Positions 1-8,369 are shown, counted from the stretch's first letter. The stretch: DNA of 32,691 nt from Cupriavidus basilensis (GCF_029335485.1 NZ_JARJLM010000461.1:1-32691), one strand, 5' to 3'. Program-made: numbers and translations. The notes: generated by a model from the sequence alone, not told the origin.

Positions 1-97
1 GCGACTGGTGGCCGCGATGCACACCGTCGAAATTGCCGATGGTGAGGGCGCAGGGCGCCCGGCTCTCGGCGTTGGGCAGGCCACGGAAGACTTTCAC
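1..97 (-). CDS. ribF: Riboflavin kinase / FMN adenylyltransferase, N-terminal fragment
   Basis: This is the 5' end of a bifunctional enzyme that phosphorylates riboflavin to FMN and adenylates FMN to FAD in the cytoplasm. Only 32 codons are inside the window. The translation begins (M)KVFRGLPNAES and contains GNFDGVHRGHQ, the nucleotide-binding signature of the FMN adenylyltransferase domain, at the expected distance from the N-terminus. The start is a GTG at 97. No in-frame ATG lies just upstream, and an ATG at 132 is out of frame. No clear Shine-Dalgarno sequence precedes the GTG. The gene is divergent from the sensor kinase gene at 251. In related genomes as I remember them, ribF lies near ileS, but that side is outside the window. 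Identification rests on the signature plus the family-typical first residues. Confidence 0.88.
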   Translation of the reverse strand, partial: MKVFRGLPNAESRAPCALTIGNFDGVHRGHQS

Positions 98-130
98 GAG
101 GACGGCGACAAGCGTTTGGGTAAAGCGAGC

Positions 131-136
131 ATTATA
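131..136 (-). promoter_or_regulatory. Likely -10 element for ribF
   Basis: On the minus strand this reads TATAAT, a perfect -10 hexamer. It would start transcription near 124, about 27 bases before the ribF GTG. No good -35 hexamer is visible at 16-18 bases upstream, so only the -10 is claimed. Confidence 0.45.
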
Positions 137-250
137 AGGGGAATGGGAGCCAAGATTCGCCCCGCAGCGGCGGGTCACGCCCCCGGGGTGGCGTTTTTGT
201 GCACGGATCGGCCCATTGTCGTGGCGCAGCGCCCCAAAAGGCGGCATGAT

Positions 251-2074
251 ATGGCAGATCGCCCTTGTTGCCCCAGCCCTCCCTTGAACGCGCTGCTAAA
301 CCGAATCCTGCCGCCGCCAGGGCCTCCGCTCGATACCGATACGCGGGCCAAGCTGCTGGCGACCATCCATCGCGTCTCGCCCACCGCCATCGTTGCCTCG
401 CTGGTGCTGCCGGCGTTGACTGCCACGGCGTTCTGGTCCGCCGCCGATCACGCCGCCCTGGTGGGCTGGTGCTGTGTCATGCTGGTGCTTACCGGCGCCT
501 CCGTCTGGTTCTATTTCGGCTATCTGCGCGATTGCACCACGATGAACCGCTCGGCGCATACGCGCAAATGGTGGTCCAGCATGCGCGCGCTGGCCTTCCT
601 GACCGGACTGACCTGGGGCAGTTCCGCGCTGCTGCACCTCTACACGGGGTCCACCGTGTTCTCCAGCGTGCTCTACCTGCTGGCGCTCGGCGTGCTGGCC
701 GGCGGCGTTACCGCGCAGTCCCCGGTGCCATCCAACCTGGTCTACGCCGGCATCCCGATCCTGGTGCCCAATATCCTGCTGGCCGAGTACGCGTTTCCGG
801 GCCATGGCACCTATGTGCAGATGCTATTGGTGGTCTATGCCATCATGCTCACGCGCCATGCCCTGAACCTGCACCGCACGCTGGTGCGGGCCATCCAGCT
901 CGAGAGCGACAGCCGGCGCCTGGCCAAGCAGTTCCAGGAGGAGAAGGAGAGGGCCCTGCACGCGAGCGAGGAGAAATCGCGCTTCCTGGCCGCCGCGAGC
1001 CATGACCTGCGCCAGCCCGTCCATGCGCTGGTGATGCTGGTGGAGGCGCTGCGCGCGCGCAACAAGTCGTCTTCCCTGCATCCGCTGGTGGAGCAGGTGG
1101 CGGCGGGTACGCAGACCATCGACCTGTTGTTCCGTTCGCTGCTGGACCTGTCCAAGCTCGAGGGCCGCAAGGTGCTGCCGACCCTGGAGCCGTGCGAGCT
1201 CGGCCGCCTGATCAGCGAAGTGATGAGCCAGTTCGCGGCCGACGCGCGCGAGAGCGGCCTGACGCTGACGCCGCGCGTGCCTGAGGAACTGTACGCGATG
1301 GCCGAGCCGGTGCTGTTGCGCCGCGCGCTGTTCAATCTGGTGCAGAACGCCCTGCGTTATACGCGGCGCGGCGGCGTGCTGGTGACCGCGCGGGAGCGGC
1401 GCAAGCATATCCGCGTGGAGGTGTGGGATACCGGGGCGGGGATTACGCCCGAGCACCTGCCGGATATTTTTTCGCCGTATTACCAGGTGCATAACCCGCA
1501 GCGCGATCCGTCCCAGGGACTGGGGCTCGGCCTTGCCATCTTCAAGGAATGCGTACGCCTGATGCGCGGCACCTACGGTGTGCGTTCGGTGCCCGGGCGC
1601 GGGTCGGTATTCTGGTTCTCGCTGGCGCCGGTGGCAGCCGAGACGGTGGCCACCATCCGCGCCGTGCGTGCCACCGCCCTGGCGGAAGACGCCAAGCCCG
1701 ACCACCTGCGCGGCACCGTGCTGGTGGTGGATGACGACACCCAGATCCGCAAGGCCTGGATTGCGCTGATGGAAGCCTGGGGTATCCAGGTGGCCTGCGC
1801 CGCCCATGGCGCGGACGCCGACCGGTTGTTCCTGCAGGGACTCAAGCCGGACATCATTTTCTGCGACCTGCGCCTGCCGGGCAGCGAGAATGGACTGGAC
1901 CTGCTCGAGCGCTGGCAGAACACGCAGCCGCAGGCGCGCAGCGCACTGTTGTCGGGCGATCTGAAATCCGCCGCGCTGGCGGCCGCCGAGGAGGCTGGCT
2001 ACTTCGTGCTGCCCAAGCCGGTCGATCCGGCGGCGCTGAGGCTGCTGCTCAGGCGCTGGCTGCATCCGGCCTGA
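251..2074 (+). CDS. Membrane hybrid sensor histidine kinase with C-terminal receiver
   Basis: A 607-residue protein predicted to sense a signal at or in the inner membrane, autophosphorylate and pass phosphate to its own receiver or to a partner. Six hydrophobic segments lie at about 44-64, 69-91, 112-132, 137-157, 162-182 and 187-204, with little exposed loop. A coiled coil follows at about 215-245. The H box is SHDLRQPVHAL with His251. The ATPase domain shows the N box (Asn366 in VQNALRY), G1 (DTGAGI from Asp393) and G2 (GLGLGLAIF). The receiver has the acidic triad Asp494-496, phospho-acceptor Asp539 (FCDLRLPG) and Lys589. The ATG at 251 is preceded by AAAAGGCGG. The frame is open upstream to 8, but that part overlaps ribF antiparallel and shows no domain. 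The gene converges on a LuxR-type regulator gene 45 bases away, its probable partner. The ligand is unknown. Confidence 0.88.
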   Translation: MADRPCCPSPPLNALLNRILPPPGPPLDTDTRAKLLATIHRVSPTAIVASLVLPALTATAFWSAADHAALVGWCCVMLVLTGASVWFYFGYLRDCTTMNRSAHTRKWWSSMRALAFLTGLTWGSSALLHLYTGSTVFSSVLYLLALGVLAGGVTAQSPVPSNLVYAGIPILVPNILLAEYAFPGHGTYVQMLLVVYAIMLTRHALNLHRTLVRAIQLESDSRRLAKQFQEEKERALHASEEKSRFLAAASHDLRQPVHALVMLVEALRARNKSSSLHPLVEQVAAGTQTIDLLFRSLLDLSKLEGRKVLPTLEPCELGRLISEVMSQFAADARESGLTLTPRVPEELYAMAEPVLLRRALFNLVQNALRYTRRGGVLVTARERRKHIRVEVWDTGAGITPEHLPDIFSPYYQVHNPQRDPSQGLGLGLAIFKECVRLMRGTYGVRSVPGRGSVFWFSLAPVAAETVATIRAVRATALAEDAKPDHLRGTVLVVDDDTQIRKAWIALMEAWGIQVACAAHGADADRLFLQGLKPDIIFCDLRLPGSENGLDLLERWQNTQPQARSALLSGDLKSAALAAAEEAGYFVLPKPVDPAALRLLLRRWLHPA

Positions 2075-2081
2075 GCGGCCA

Positions 2082-2107
2082 CCGGCCGGCGCGAAGGCGC
2101 TGGCCGG
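2082..2107. terminator. GC-rich hairpin between convergent genes
   Basis: An 11-base inverted repeat (CCGGCCGGCGC, loop GAAG, GCGCTGGCCGG) with one G-T wobble fills most of the 45 bases between the convergent kinase and regulator genes. It has no T-tract on either side, so intrinsic termination is plausible but not proven. Confidence 0.4.
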
Positions 2108-2119
2108 CCGCGCCCCGCG

Positions 2120-2779
2120 TTACTGGCGCAGGCGGAAGCGTTCCATGCGCGACATGACCTGCATGCGGGTGCGCACGCCGAGACGCTGCAGGATGGCCGA
2201 GACGTGTTCCTTGACCGTGTTTTCCGTCAGGCCCAGGCGGCGCGCGATGACCTTGTTCGGCAAGCCTTCCAGGACCAGTGCCAGCACCGAGCCCTGGCGC
2301 GGGGTCAGACCCAGTTCGGCCGGGGTGACCGGAATGCCATGGGCCGGTCCGAACGTCTGCGCACGGCCGCTGAGCGCTTCGTCAGAGGGAAAGGCGGTAT
2401 CGCCCGCCAGCACCTTGCGGACCGCGGCGGTGAAGGCGTTGGCGTCGAGGTGCTTGCCGACGAAGCCATAGGCGGCGAGCGCGCGGGCGCGGCCCACGAT
2501 CTCGGGGGTGGCCTCGGCCGACATGAAAATAAAACGCGCGGAGGGTATGAACGTCTTGAGCGCCTGCATGGCGTCAAAGCCCGTGCCATCGGTCAGCCAG
2601 ATATCCAGCAGCACGATATCGGGCCTGAGCCCTTGCTGAAGGGTGCTCAGCGCCTCTTTGGCGCTGCCGGCGGCGTGAACGGCGATGTCGGGCATCACTT
2701 CCGCTAGAAACGCGGTGGTGCCGGACAGGGCCATAGGATGATCATCGACCACCAACAAGGTCGGTGCAGCGTTCGACAT
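2120..2779 (-). CDS. LuxR/NarL-family two-component response regulator
   Basis: A 219-residue cytoplasmic DNA-binding response regulator. The receiver domain (about 7-125) has acidic residues Asp12 and Asp13, phospho-acceptor Asp59 (VLLDIWLTDG), Ser87 and Lys109 at the switch positions. A C-terminal LuxR-type helix-turn-helix (about 155-215) begins LTPRQGSVLALVLEGLPNK and contains GLTENTVKEHV, the recognition helix region. The length is normal for the NarL/FixJ class. The start ATG has GGGA six bases upstream. The gene faces the hybrid kinase gene tail to tail, which suggests a cognate pair. Its target genes cannot be read from the window; the 241 bases before it, shared with purN, show no obvious inverted repeat for autoregulation. 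Confidence 0.93.
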   Translation of the reverse strand: MSNAAPTLLVVDDHPMALSGTTAFLAEVMPDIAVHAAGSAKEALSTLQQGLRPDIVLLDIWLTDGTGFDAMQALKTFIPSARFIFMSAEATPEIVGRARALAAYGFVGKHLDANAFTAAVRKVLAGDTAFPSDEALSGRAQTFGPAHGIPVTPAELGLTPRQGSVLALVLEGLPNKVIARRLGLTENTVKEHVSAILQRLGVRTRMQVMSRMERFRLRQ

Positions 2780-3008
2780 GCGATTTCCCGTCTAATTTCC
2801 CAGTTCGTCCTTGTTGTCACTTAAAGCCGTCGGAACGGTCTGCGCGTGGACGATAGCAGTCACTCTAGCAGAGCGGGCGGGGCGTCACAATCCATGACAC
2901 GGGGGTGGACGTTGCGTACAGGCCATGCGAAATGGCGCTGCGGCGAGGGTTTCACGTGTTTTAAGTGCCCAATGTGCTCGCTTTGGCCGTGTACAGGCCC
3001 CGCCTTGG

Positions 3009-3014
3009 TAGAAT
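3009..3014 (+). promoter_or_regulatory. -10 element immediately before purN (leaderless start likely)
   Basis: TAGAAT lies six bases before the purN ATG, so transcription would start at or next to the initiation codon. No Shine-Dalgarno sequence is present in this short space, which fits a leaderless mRNA. The -35 match is poor (TTGGCC, 20 bases upstream). Confidence 0.45.
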
Positions 3015-3020
3015 TGCGCG

Positions 3021-3677
3021 ATGAAAAATATCGTTATCCTGATTTCAGGGCGTGGCTCCAATATGGAAGCCATCGTCAGCGCCTGTGCCGCCGAAGGCTG
3101 GCCGGCGCGCGTGGCGGCAGTCCTGTCGAACCGGCCGGACGCCGAGGGTCTTAGATTCGCCGCCGATCATGGCGTGGCCACCGGTGTGGTGGATCATAAA
3201 CAATATGGCGACCGCGCTACTTTCGATGCCGCGCTGGCCGATGCCATCGACGCGTACGCGCCGGACCTGGTGGTGCTGGCCGGCTTCATGCGTATCCTGA
3301 CGCCGGCGTTCGTCGAGAAGTACGCTGGACGCATGCTGAATATCCACCCCTCGCTGCTGCCATGCTTTCCGGGCCTGCACACGCACCGGCAGGCCATCGA
3401 GGCAGGCGTCAAGATACACGGCGCCAGCGTGCATTTCGTCACGCCGGAGCTCGATCACGGCCCGGTCATCGTCCAGGCCGCGCTCGACGTGCTGCCGGGC
3501 GACACGCCCGAGGCCCTGGCTGCGCGCCTGCTGCCAAGCGAACACGTCATCTACCCGCGCGCCGTGCGCTGGTTTGTCGAAGGCCGGCTGCGCGTGCAGG
3601 CCGGCGTAGTACGGGTCGAACCGCCCGAATCCCAATTATTTACGGCCTTTGCTGCCGCTACGGAGATGCAGTCATGA
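3021..3677 (+). CDS. purN: Phosphoribosylglycinamide formyltransferase, folate-dependent
   Basis: Transfers a formyl group from 10-formyltetrahydrofolate to GAR, the third step of de novo purine synthesis, in the cytoplasm. The 218-residue product opens with MKNIVILISGRGSNM, whose SGRGSN binds the substrate phosphate. The catalytic residues are visible: Asn107 and His109 in NIHPSLLP, and Asp145 in ELDHGP; these match Asn106, His108 and Asp144 of E. coli PurN. The end of the protein extends slightly beyond the typical length. It overlaps the next gene by ATGA (3674-3677), so the two are co-transcribed and probably translationally coupled. Family and function are secure. Confidence 0.97.
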   Translation: MKNIVILISGRGSNMEAIVSACAAEGWPARVAAVLSNRPDAEGLRFAADHGVATGVVDHKQYGDRATFDAALADAIDAYAPDLVVLAGFMRILTPAFVEKYAGRMLNIHPSLLPCFPGLHTHRQAIEAGVKIHGASVHFVTPELDHGPVIVQAALDVLPGDTPEALAARLLPSEHVIYPRAVRWFVEGRLRVQAGVVRVEPPESQLFTAFAAATEMQS

Positions 3678-5071
3678 GCCGGAATACCGCAGGGGCACGC
3701 CAGCCCGTTCGCAACAAGCGCAAGGGCACGCCGATCCGCCAGGCCGCGCGCCCGCAATCCGTCGATGGCCAGGCGCCGGCGCAAGGCCGCGCGCTGCATG
3801 GCGGCCTGCATGCAGCCCATATCCAGCACATCGACCGCCTGTTGGGCAAGGTCTTGATGTTCACCCGCCCGAGCGACGTGGTGGTCAGCTATTACTTCCG
3901 CGAGAATCCCAAGCTGGGCCACCGCGAGCGCGGCATCATCGCCGAGGCCGTGTTTGCCGTGTTGCGCCGGCGCGTCGAGTTCGCGCAGTTCGCTGCCAGT
4001 GGCACCGGTGCCTCGCAGCGCCGCCTGGCGCTGCTCGGACTGGCCGCCACCATGGGGCGCGACGTGCTGACGCCCTTCCTGCATCCGGAAGAGGCGGAAT
4101 GGCTCGATCGCCTGACCACCATCGAGCGCTCCAGCCTGGCGCCGCGCGTGCGCGCCAACCTGCCCGAGTGGCTGTACGACCAGCTGGCGGCCCGCCACGG
4201 CGAAGCTTTCGTCGAGGCCCTCGGTGATGCCTGGCTGCGTCCGGCGCCGCTGGACCTGCGCGCCAACCTTGCCAAGACTTCCCAGGAAGCCGCGCTGGCC
4301 GAACTGACCGCCGCCGGACTGAAGGCGGAGGTGACGCCGATCGCGCCGTCGGGCATTCGCCTGGCCGGCAAGCCGGCGCTGAACCAGCTGCCGTTGTTCG
4401 TCAACGGCCTGGTCGAAGTGCAGGACGAAGGCAGCCAGTTGCTGTGCAACCTGGTCGCGCCCAAGCGCGGCGAGATGGTGGTCGATTTCTGCGCGGGCGC
4501 GGGCGGCAAGACGCTGGCGCTGGGCGCGCTGATGCGCTCCACCGGCCGTCTCTACGCCTTCGACGTGTCCGAGAAACGCCTCGCCAACCTCAAGCCGCGG
4601 CTGGCGCGCAGCGGGCTGTCGAACGTGCATCCGGTGCAGATCGATTCCGAGCATGATGCCAAGATCAAGCGCCTGGCTGGCAAGATCGACCGCGTGCTGG
4701 TGGATGCGCCGTGCAGCGGCCTGGGTACGCTGCGGCGCAATCCCGATCTGAAGTGGCGCCAGTCGCCGCAATCGGTGCTGGAGCTGACTGCCAAGCAGGC
4801 GGCCATCCTCGAATCCGCAGCGCGCCTGGTCAAGGTGGGCGGCCGTGTGGTCTATGCCACCTGCAGCGTGCTGGAAGCCGAGAACGAAGGCATCGTGCGC
4901 GGCTTCCTCGCGGCGCACCCGGCTTTCCGCCTGGTGCCGGCGGCCCAGGTGCTGGCCGAGCAAAAGATCGCGGTGCCCGGCCTGCCCGAGGATGCCGAGA
5001 TGCTGGCGCTCTATCCGCACCTGCACCAGACCGACGGCTTCTTCGCGGCCGTGCTGGAGCGCGTCAGCTAA
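3674..5071 (+). CDS. RsmB/NOP-family RNA 5-methylcytosine methyltransferase
   Basis: Predicted SAM-dependent enzyme that methylates C5 of a cytosine in ribosomal RNA. The 465-residue protein has a basic N-terminus (about 1-40), a helical region that may be a reduced NusB-like or RNA-binding part (about 45-150), and a C-terminal Rossmann methyltransferase domain. SAM motif I is VVDFCAGAGGKT around Asp271. The two cysteines diagnostic of this class are present: Cys347 in DAPCSGLGTLRRNP and Cys397 in YATCSVLEAENE. The start at 3674 overlaps the purN stop by four bases; upstream in-frame codons lie inside purN. RsmB is the closest named relative, but a different rRNA or tRNA cytosine cannot be excluded, so no symbol is assigned. 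Confidence 0.9.
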   Translation: MSRNTAGARQPVRNKRKGTPIRQAARPQSVDGQAPAQGRALHGGLHAAHIQHIDRLLGKVLMFTRPSDVVVSYYFRENPKLGHRERGIIAEAVFAVLRRRVEFAQFAASGTGASQRRLALLGLAATMGRDVLTPFLHPEEAEWLDRLTTIERSSLAPRVRANLPEWLYDQLAARHGEAFVEALGDAWLRPAPLDLRANLAKTSQEAALAELTAAGLKAEVTPIAPSGIRLAGKPALNQLPLFVNGLVEVQDEGSQLLCNLVAPKRGEMVVDFCAGAGGKTLALGALMRSTGRLYAFDVSEKRLANLKPRLARSGLSNVHPVQIDSEHDAKIKRLAGKIDRVLVDAPCSGLGTLRRNPDLKWRQSPQSVLELTAKQAAILESAARLVKVGGRVVYATCSVLEAENEGIVRGFLAAHPAFRLVPAAQVLAEQKIAVPGLPEDAEMLALYPHLHQTDGFFAAVLERVS

Positions 5072-5414
5072 AGCGCTGGCTGCGTAAGCAACGGGTCAGC
5101 CGGAAGCGGCTGGCGCTGCGGATGCCCATCCGTGGTGCCGGCCGGCGGCATGCCCCTTCCGCGGACCACCGCCGGTCCGCGGTGTCCCGGACGGTACCTG
5201 CCTGCTTTCCCGGCGTCCGCTGGCTTGCCGCGGCGCCCTGCCTGCCGCCGTATCCCTGTCTCCCTGCCGTCCCCATGTATTGCCGTCTGTCCATGCCCGA
5301 TGCCCAGGGGCGGGCAGGGCGGCTAGAATCGGCGGGGCATCTGTTTCGCTGCCTTTGCCGGATCCGTCCGGCCATTTCGGATTCATGACTTCGAACCCCC
5401 TGGAAGAACTGCAT
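5072..5414 (+). other. Intergenic region before mscS-type gene
   Basis: This stretch of 343 bases has no credible gene on either strand. It contains the 9-base hairpin at 5159-5182 and a TAGAAT hexamer at 5324-5329 that could be the -10 of a promoter for the channel gene, giving a leader of about 80 bases. No convincing -35 partner is present. The rest is pyrimidine-rich, low-complexity sequence. Confidence 0.5.
5159..5182 (+). terminator. Hairpin downstream of the RNA methyltransferase gene
   Basis: A perfect 9-base inverted repeat (CCGCGGACC, loop ACCGCC, GGTCCGCGG) sits 88 bases after the stop codon at 5071. No T-tract follows. It may protect the 3' end or aid termination. Confidence 0.35.
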
Positions 5415-6800
5415 ATGACGACGCATCCCGCCTTCGGCAAGATGCTCGACGATCTGATACGCGATGCCGGCGGCCCAGGATTTATCTGGCAGCTGGCGGT
5501 ACTGGCCGCCTGCCTGCTGGTGGCGTGGCCGCTGGCGCGGCTGATCGTCAAGCGGCTCGAAATGCGCCATGCGGGGTCCAGCTTCGCGCTGCGCTTCGCT
5601 GCCGCCAGTCTCGAGCGCGCCATGTTCCCGCTGTTCGGGTGGCTGCTGGTGATGGCGGCCCGTTTCGGGCTGGAGCCGATGATGTCGATCAGCGTGCTGC
5701 GGCTGGCGCTGGTGCCGTTGTTTGGCATTACCTTCCTCTATTTCGCTTTCTATATCCTGCGGCGCGTGCTCTCCGGCAATGGCCAGTTGCACGGCATGCT
5801 GCTGCTGGTGGAGAAGGTGCTGACCACCCTGGTCTGGGCGGCGATGGCGCTTTATGTGCTGGGGCTGCTGTGGGACGTGGTGTACTGGATGGACGGTGTG
5901 CGCTTCTCGATCGGCGGCAAGCAGAAGATCAGCCTGGCCGATACCCTGGTGGCGGCGGTGTGGATTCTGCTGACCGTGCTGGTGGCCATGTGGTTTGGCT
6001 CGTGGCTGGAAGAGCGCCTGATGCGTTCCACCGGCCTCGACAGCAACCTGAAAGTGGTTTTGACCAGGCTTTCGAAGGCTCTGCTGCTGCTCGTCTCCCT
6101 GCTGCTGAGCCTGTCCCTGGTCGGCATCGACCTGACGGTGCTGTCCGTGTTCGGCGGCGCGCTGGGCGTGGGCCTCGGCCTGGGCCTGCAAAAGATCGCC
6201 AGCAACTATATTTCCGGCTTCATCATCCTGCTCGACCGCTCCGTCAAGCTGGGCGACCAGATCACGGTGGATAAATACACCGGCATCGTGTCGCAGATTC
6301 GCACGCGCTACACCGTGGTCCGCAACGGCGACGGCGAGACCCTGGTGCCAAATGAGCAACTGGTGGCGCAGGCCGTGCAGAACCATTCCTTTTCCAATAC
6401 CAATGTGCGTGTTGCGACGCGCGTGCAGGCCGATTACGCCGCCGACCCCGAGAAAGTGCTGGCACTGCTGGTGGAAGCCGCCAGCGATATTCCGCGCCTG
6501 CTGAAGGATCCTGCGCCCTCCGCGTTTCTGGTGCTGTTCGCCGACAATGGCATCGAATATGAGCTGGCGGGCTATATCGCCGATCCCCAGAACGGCAAGC
6601 TGGGAGTGCAATCGGCGCTGAACAGGGCTATATGGCGGAAATTCAAGGAGAATGGCATCTCGATTCCGTATCCGCAACGCGAGGTCCGTGTGCTGGGTCC
6701 GATTGCGGCGGATGGTGCCGAGGCTCGGCAGAAAGATGGCTATGAGACACTTCTACCGGCTGATGCCACGCAGGCCGGCGGTCAAGGCGGCGCCGGTTAG
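5415..6800 (+). CDS. MscS-family mechanosensitive ion channel
   Basis: A 461-residue inner-membrane protein expected to open under membrane tension and release solutes during hypo-osmotic shock. Hydrophobic segments lie at about 24-44, 68-86, 95-118, 131-153, 176-196 and 221-240. The pore-lining helix is the Gly/Ala-rich FGGALGVGLGLGLQKIASN (about 246-264), followed by the family sequence GFIILLDRSVKLGDQI and the cytoplasmic beta domain (VPNEQLVAQAVQN near 311-323). It is larger than E. coli MscS (286 residues) because of extra N-terminal helices, as in YbdG/YnaI-like members. The ATG at 5415 has GGAAG eight bases upstream; an in-frame ATG at 5385 has no ribosome binding site. The product ends in a Gly/Ala-rich tail. 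Confidence 0.92.
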   Translation: MTTHPAFGKMLDDLIRDAGGPGFIWQLAVLAACLLVAWPLARLIVKRLEMRHAGSSFALRFAAASLERAMFPLFGWLLVMAARFGLEPMMSISVLRLALVPLFGITFLYFAFYILRRVLSGNGQLHGMLLLVEKVLTTLVWAAMALYVLGLLWDVVYWMDGVRFSIGGKQKISLADTLVAAVWILLTVLVAMWFGSWLEERLMRSTGLDSNLKVVLTRLSKALLLLVSLLLSLSLVGIDLTVLSVFGGALGVGLGLGLQKIASNYISGFIILLDRSVKLGDQITVDKYTGIVSQIRTRYTVVRNGDGETLVPNEQLVAQAVQNHSFSNTNVRVATRVQADYAADPEKVLALLVEAASDIPRLLKDPAPSAFLVLFADNGIEYELAGYIADPQNGKLGVQSALNRAIWRKFKENGISIPYPQREVRVLGPIAADGAEARQKDGYETLLPADATQAGGQGGAG

Positions 6801-7178
6801 GCCACTTTGCGGAACGATCCCTGTTGCTTAACATCAAACCTGGGGAAAAAGCGGATGTCCCCTTGATGACGTTCCGGTAGAATTGAGCTTAGTTGCGGGT
6901 CCGTCCGGCATTGTTTTTCCTGGACGGGTTTGTTCGACCTCCCGCCCCCACACCAGACAGCCGCCAGATTGCAGCGGCTCGTGTCCAGTTCCGCCGACAG
7001 GCAGCTTATGCCCACGGCGCCAGACGCGTATGCCTGGGGGCTCCGGCGAATGCCGGGGTTTCAGGCAGGCGCCATACGACGCAATCATTGAGTTCGCAGT
7101 CCTTTTTCTGCACCTTGTTTGCGGCCCGCCCTGTCGTGCCGCGCTGAATGCCCCTGTTTAACCGACGGAGAACACAGT
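6801..7178 (+). promoter_or_regulatory. Long leader region of the desaturase gene
   Basis: These 378 bases carry no recognisable protein. TAGAAT at 6878-6883 is a possible -10 element, which would give an mRNA leader of about 290 bases. Within it, 7031-7067 forms a strong two-part hairpin: an outer stem TGCCTG/CAGGCA and an inner 7-base stem CTCCGGC/GCCGGGG with loop GAAT. A smaller stem CCGTCC/GGACGG spans 6901-6927. A ribosome binding site (ACGGAG) ends at 7170. Control of a lipid-modifying enzyme through a folded leader is possible but is inference. Confidence 0.4.
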
Positions 7179-8369
7179 TTGTTCGACACTATTCTTGACT
7201 GGGCCGCTAACGGCCTCGCCAACTGGTCCTGGTGGGAGATCGTGATCTACACCCTGGTGGTGACGCACATCACCATCGCGGGCGTCACCATCTACCTGCA
7301 CCGCTGCATGGCGCACCGGTCGCTGGACCTGCACCCGATTGCCTCGCATTTCTTCCGTGGCTGGCTGTGGCTGACCACCGGCATGGTCACCAAGGAGTGG
7401 ACCGCGATCCACCGCAAGCACCACGCCAAGTGCGAGACCGAAGAGGATCCCCACAGCCCGCAGACCCGCGGCATCCGCAAGGTGCTGCTGGAAGGCGCGG
7501 AGCTGTATCGCGCCGAGTCCAAGAACAAGGAAACCATGGCCAAGTTCGGCCATGGCACGCCCAATGACTGGGTCGAGCGCAATGTCTATTCGCGCTTCGG
7601 CTGGCAGGGCGTCGGCCTGATGCTGATCATCGACGTCGCCCTGTTCGGCGTGATCGGCCTGACCGTGTGGGCGGTGCAGATGCTGTGGATCCCGATCCAT
7701 GCCGCCGGCATCATCAATGGCCTGGGTCACTGGTGGGGGTATCGCAACTACGATTGCGAGGACGCTTCGACCAATGTCTCGCCGTGGGGCATCATCATCG
7801 GTGGCGAAGAACTGCACAACAACCACCACACCTATCCCACCTCGGCCAAGTTCTCGATCAAGTGGTACGAGTTCGATATCGGCTGGGGCTATATCCGGGC
7901 GATGCAGGCGGTCGGCCTGGCCAAGGTCAAGAAGACCCCGCCCAAGGCACGCCTGGTGGAGGCCCGTCCGGTCGACCACAACACGCTGGAAGCCATCATT
8001 GCCAATCGCTACGACGTGATGGCCCGCTATGCCAAGGCGGTCAAGAGCGCCTACAAGCAGGAACTGGAAAAGCTGAAGGAAGCCCGCGGGGCGGAATACA
8101 GCAGCTTCAAGCCTGCCCGCAAGTGGTTCCACCGCGAGGAAACCAAGCTGGCCGATCCGCAGCGCCAGCAACTGGCCAGCATCGTGGAACAGAACCAGTC
8201 GCTGCACACCTTTGTGGAAATGCGCCGCGAGCTGGCCGCGATCTGGGGCCGCTCCAACCTGACGCGTGAACAACTGCTGCAGCAGCTGCAGGCCTGGTGC
8301 CATCGCGCCGAGGCCAGCGGCATCCAGGCCCTGCATGATTTCTCGCTGCGCCTGCGCCGCTATGCCTGA
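7179..8369 (+). CDS. Membrane fatty acid desaturase (DesA-like, TTG start)
   Basis: Predicted di-iron desaturase that introduces a double bond into acyl chains, probably delta-9 on lipid-bound or CoA-bound substrates, in the inner membrane. The 396-residue product has the three histidine boxes of the family: HRCMAHR (His41-His46), HRKHH (His78-His82) and HNNHH (His213-His217). Hydrophobic helices surround them. I choose TTG at 7179 because GGAG lies eight bases upstream and the protein then begins (M)FDTILDWAANGLANWSWWEI, as I recall for relatives; an upstream in-frame ATG at 7119 would add unrelated residues. After about residue 260 comes a charged helical tail of some 135 residues that is not part of the catalytic core. 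A strong terminator follows. Confidence 0.9.
   Translation: MFDTILDWAANGLANWSWWEIVIYTLVVTHITIAGVTIYLHRCMAHRSLDLHPIASHFFRGWLWLTTGMVTKEWTAIHRKHHAKCETEEDPHSPQTRGIRKVLLEGAELYRAESKNKETMAKFGHGTPNDWVERNVYSRFGWQGVGLMLIIDVALFGVIGLTVWAVQMLWIPIHAAGIINGLGHWWGYRNYDCEDASTNVSPWGIIIGGEELHNNHHTYPTSAKFSIKWYEFDIGWGYIRAMQAVGLAKVKKTPPKARLVEARPVDHNTLEAIIANRYDVMARYAKAVKSAYKQELEKLKEARGAEYSSFKPARKWFHREETKLADPQRQQLASIVEQNQSLHTFVEMRRELAAIWGRSNLTREQLLQQLQAWCHRAEASGIQALHDFSLRLRRYA

Noticed and set aside
8-250. N-terminal extension of the hybrid kinase
   Set aside because: It overlaps ribF antiparallel, has no membrane or domain features, and the ATG at 251 has a better ribosome binding site.
5064-6677. Minus-strand frame opposite the mechanosensitive channel gene
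   Set aside because: Gln/His/Arg-rich shadow without a domain; the channel gene has a good start and full family features.
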